A DNA stretch of 64,000 nt from Helopsaltes ochotensis (lineage: Eukaryota > Chordata > Aves > Passeriformes > Locustellidae), in contig VXBM01000220.1 in assembly GCA_013400155.1 (NCBI GenBank), forward strand, positions 36,021-100,020. Reading direction: 5' to 3'. Position 1 is the stretch's first letter. Each line of letters starts with the position of its first letter. The position numbers and the translations under genes are program-made. Below are positions 61,201 through 64,000 of the stretch, piece after piece. The notes beneath the pieces were generated by a model. That model did no database searches. It had not been told where the DNA came from and saw only the letters and a program-made list of their open reading frames with translations.

Positions 61201-64000
61201 GGAAGGATTTTGTGAGGGGATAGGGAAACTTTTTAACAGTCCTTAATGTACAGGCTGATGGGAATTGCTTCCTAAGTGAAATAGTAGCTCTCATTCAAAA
61301 AAGGAAATGCTGCCACTGCAGTATCTCAGGTGAAATTCTTTCTAGAATGCTTCAGTTCTGGTGAAAAGCCAGGAGCTTCTTGTTTTTTTGTTTTGAGAGC
61401 AGAAATGCTTCCACAGTTCTGTTACCCTGCAAGAGACTTCACTCAGACAAAAGAACAGAAAATGTTAACTTACAAAGCAGACTGTCACAGCTGGAGCTGC
61501 TTCTTAAATGCTTGTCAGAGATGACCAACTTCATCTTATTCAGAAAGTCAAAGACTGCAGAGACATTTGGCTGCTGTCAGTTTAAAATAACACCACCATA
61601 TACATGTTAGTATTCTAAACATATATTTCTTTTTTGAACTCATTGCTTGGAAAAATCCTCTTGTATTTTTCTATCAGTATACAAAAAGATCACAAATCTT
61701 CCTATGCCTTTTTTTTAACTATATACTGTAAATCTTAAAGAGATATATTAGATCCAGGTAATAGCTGTTTCAGCTAGCCTTCTATTTTTGTTGTGCTTCA
61801 TAAAATATTCTGAAGTAGGAAGCAGCTAGCTGCATTGACTCCTGTGACACAGAAGAGGCAAAACCAGCTAGGAGGTACCTAAGGAGCTATCCTCGTAAAT
61901 CTCATTGCTTACCCAACTAGTTTTCCATGACTTAAACACAGCAAAATGTTGAAGACTGTCTATTTACACCTATATGACAAAATGATCACAAATGTGGTTC
62001 TTAGGAAGTGGTTTGATGGCAAACCTCTCAGTCTTGCTTTGAGAACTGTGTTATTCTTAACACCCCAAGAAAAATGAATGCAATAATGAAAAAATGGAAA
62101 AATTGGGTAAAGCAACATGAAAAAGCGACATATTTTACCTCCAACCGATCTAATAACCCTCATGAGGAGCAAACAGGAATAAATGCATCCATGCCAAATA
62201 AACAACCCCAGGTGTCAGCACGAATGATCTTCTCTAGTTACTTCAAGGCACCCCATTTATTTAGAGTAACAGAGGCAATTGGAGAGGTCCAAAGCACTTC
62301 TGAGTATCGCCATGTCACTATTCTCTCAAGAACTTCAATTCCCTCATTAAAGCAATGTCATTACCATGACCTGATTGACATTTCTCCAACGATGCACGGC
62401 AGAGAGGATCATGTTATCCAAGCCCACCTCAGCTTTTTCCAGATCATTAGCTGAGAAAGGTAGTTTTGAAAACAAACAGAATTCTAAGAGAATGCTTAAA
62501 GAAAATGAAAATCTAAAAACTATACAGAAATTCTTATCACACAAAGCTAACTTTATGAGGTAATGTGAAAAAGAGCAGCATCAGAGGCTGTTAAAGGTGC
62601 AGCGCATCTCATAATTTGCTGTATGTATATTTCAGAGCCAAAACCAGTGCTGAAGTTTTTATGCTGGGTTTTCTCATGCATATCAATAGCCTCTGGAACT
62701 AATATGAGGCTATCCATGTTTTTTCATGGAAGAATTTTCCATGAATTCTTCTGCAGGGCAAAGCCAGTACATTTACTCAGACTCCTACGTAAATTGTCCC
62801 AGGATCCTAATTTGATGTACTCCGGTGGAAAGTGATTAGGGTCAGAGGACTTAAGCTGTATTCTAACACATATTAGATTTAAATAATCCTGTCTCATCTC
62901 TTCTGGCTCCTATCCAGATTATTTTAACATGTTTTGCTGAGTGAGTTGGTTTGTAAAGTTTAACCAAGTTTTAACAGCACCTAGTGACATTTCACTAGCA
63001 AGCAGACAAGCCCCACAAATCCAGACTGCAAAGTGCATCAATATTCAATTTTTGTAAGGCTTCACAGGAGAATGAATTTCTCAGAAGAAAGTAAGGAAAC
63101 ACGGTTTGCCAGACCAGACATCTCAGGCTTTCAAACTATGTTTGTGTCTGGGTTGTTGCATCTCCCAGTAGAAGATTGAGATATACCTTTTATTTATTGT
63201 GTACCAACTATTAATGGTAGCTAGTGCCGAGTGAGAAAATTGCAAAAAGCTTATTAAAAAAGCCATCACATGAGTACTGAAGTCTGATTTCTTTTTAAAT
63301 TTTTAGCAGCAGCCGGATGACAGGATGTGTCAGGGCTCCTTGTCTAGTCTTTGAGGACTTCCCAGAAAATATGAGAAAAAGGTTTTGCTTCTCTTTCTTT
63401 TCCCCTCATATCTCTATCCATATATTGCTACCCTACTTGAAAGCAGGGCATAAATGTAATTTGGGAGAAATTATGGGTTAATTAGGTTAGAAGAAAATAA
63501 ACTAGAAGAACATATGAACGCAAGAATGTGTGGACAGACCACATGGGCATAATCTGTTTTATATTATCAGCTTAAAGACACAAACTTCAACAACGTATTT
63601 TAATTGGAACCCTAGAAATACTTGATTTTATTTTTTCCCTTTATTTTTCACAAGTCTTCATTCTTGTGACAGTAGACAATTATAATGCAATTTTAAAATT
63701 TATTTTTTAAGCTCATCTTAGGCCATTTCAGTTAAATGAGCCTGCAAACCATGGAAAACCCTTGTTCAGAATTTAACAATGAGACAGAAACTTAAGCAGC
63801 ATTTGATAGGGTTTCTTCTTGACATAGAAGATGGACTTTGGTTTGGACACTGTATGATCCTATCACCTCCAGGTACTACAAGTAGTTTTACTGAATGTTA
63901 TTCCAGAGTACATGGGAAACACTATTTATTTCTTAATATGGTATTATATAGAAATAATAACTTAAAGAAGGTGAAATACTTCTTTATTCCAATGGAAAAT
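58298..64000. other. Unique DNA to window end, no gene seen
   Basis: No gene is recognised. The longest frame is 126 codons (62074-62454, plus), without family resemblance. The interval 62040-62840 has a complex, low-repeat texture and a perfect hairpin (TTCATGGAA 62723-62731, TTCCATGAA 62737-62745). A ten-base direct repeat (CAATTGTGAA twice) lies at about 59288-59307. No repeat family was identified in this stretch. Confidence 0.5.

Noticed and set aside
1..64000. CRISPR array, operon, riboswitch or other prokaryotic system
   Set aside because: Repeat content is avian, genes are absent, and no regularly spaced repeat-spacer pattern exists.

Overview
The window looks like a piece of a bird chromosome with no protein-coding gene that can be supported. 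The case for a bird rests on repeats. Several truncated CR1 LINEs are present, some still ending in the avian ATTCTATG-type octamers, and there are two kinds of avian endogenous-retrovirus LTR sequence. The rest is AT-rich, non-repetitive DNA. No reading frame outside repeats is longer than about 135 codons, none is recognisable as a protein family, and the open frames overlap on both strands as expected by chance. It could be intergenic DNA or the inside of a very long intron; the sequence does not decide this.

Layout. 1-6 kb: plain AT-rich DNA, a 70-base pure T run (1870-1939) and a minus-strand CR1 tail (3481-4015). 6.2-7 kb: a CA-rich patch with a ~47-49 bp periodic motif and an LTR-like end. 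7-21 kb: mostly unique sequence with a TA/TG microsatellite, a few small perfect hairpins and a 72-base pure A run (11201-11272). 21.35-22.27 kb: the best CR1 copy, plus strand, carrying the C-terminal part of the reverse-transcriptase ORF and the 3' end. 22-49 kb: unique sequence with an old CR1 end (32.05 kb), a young-type CR1 tail (34.86-35.1 kb), an internally deleted CR1 (42.5-42.7 kb) and a doubtful ancient CR1 stretch (47.8-48.05 kb). 49.09-49.71 kb: another CR1. 51.56-54.34 kb: an assembly gap flanked by two nearly identical 1,048-bp blocks, followed by the rest of a solo LTR. 57.2-58.3 kb: a second, different avian ERV LTR-type sequence. 58.3-64 kb: unique sequence, some of which looks like possible conserved non-coding DNA.

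The strongest observation concerns the assembly. The last 1,048 bases before the N run (51562-52609) repeat as the first 1,048 bases after it (53025-54072), with only four mismatches and both ends falling exactly on the gap edges. That is what two overlapping contigs, probably two haplotypes, look like when a scaffolder fails to merge them. The apparent tandem duplication, including the doubled LTR start, is therefore probably false. I found no sign of a new biological system; the remaining findings are repeat-history details, small inverted repeats and candidate regulatory elements that need alignment to judge.
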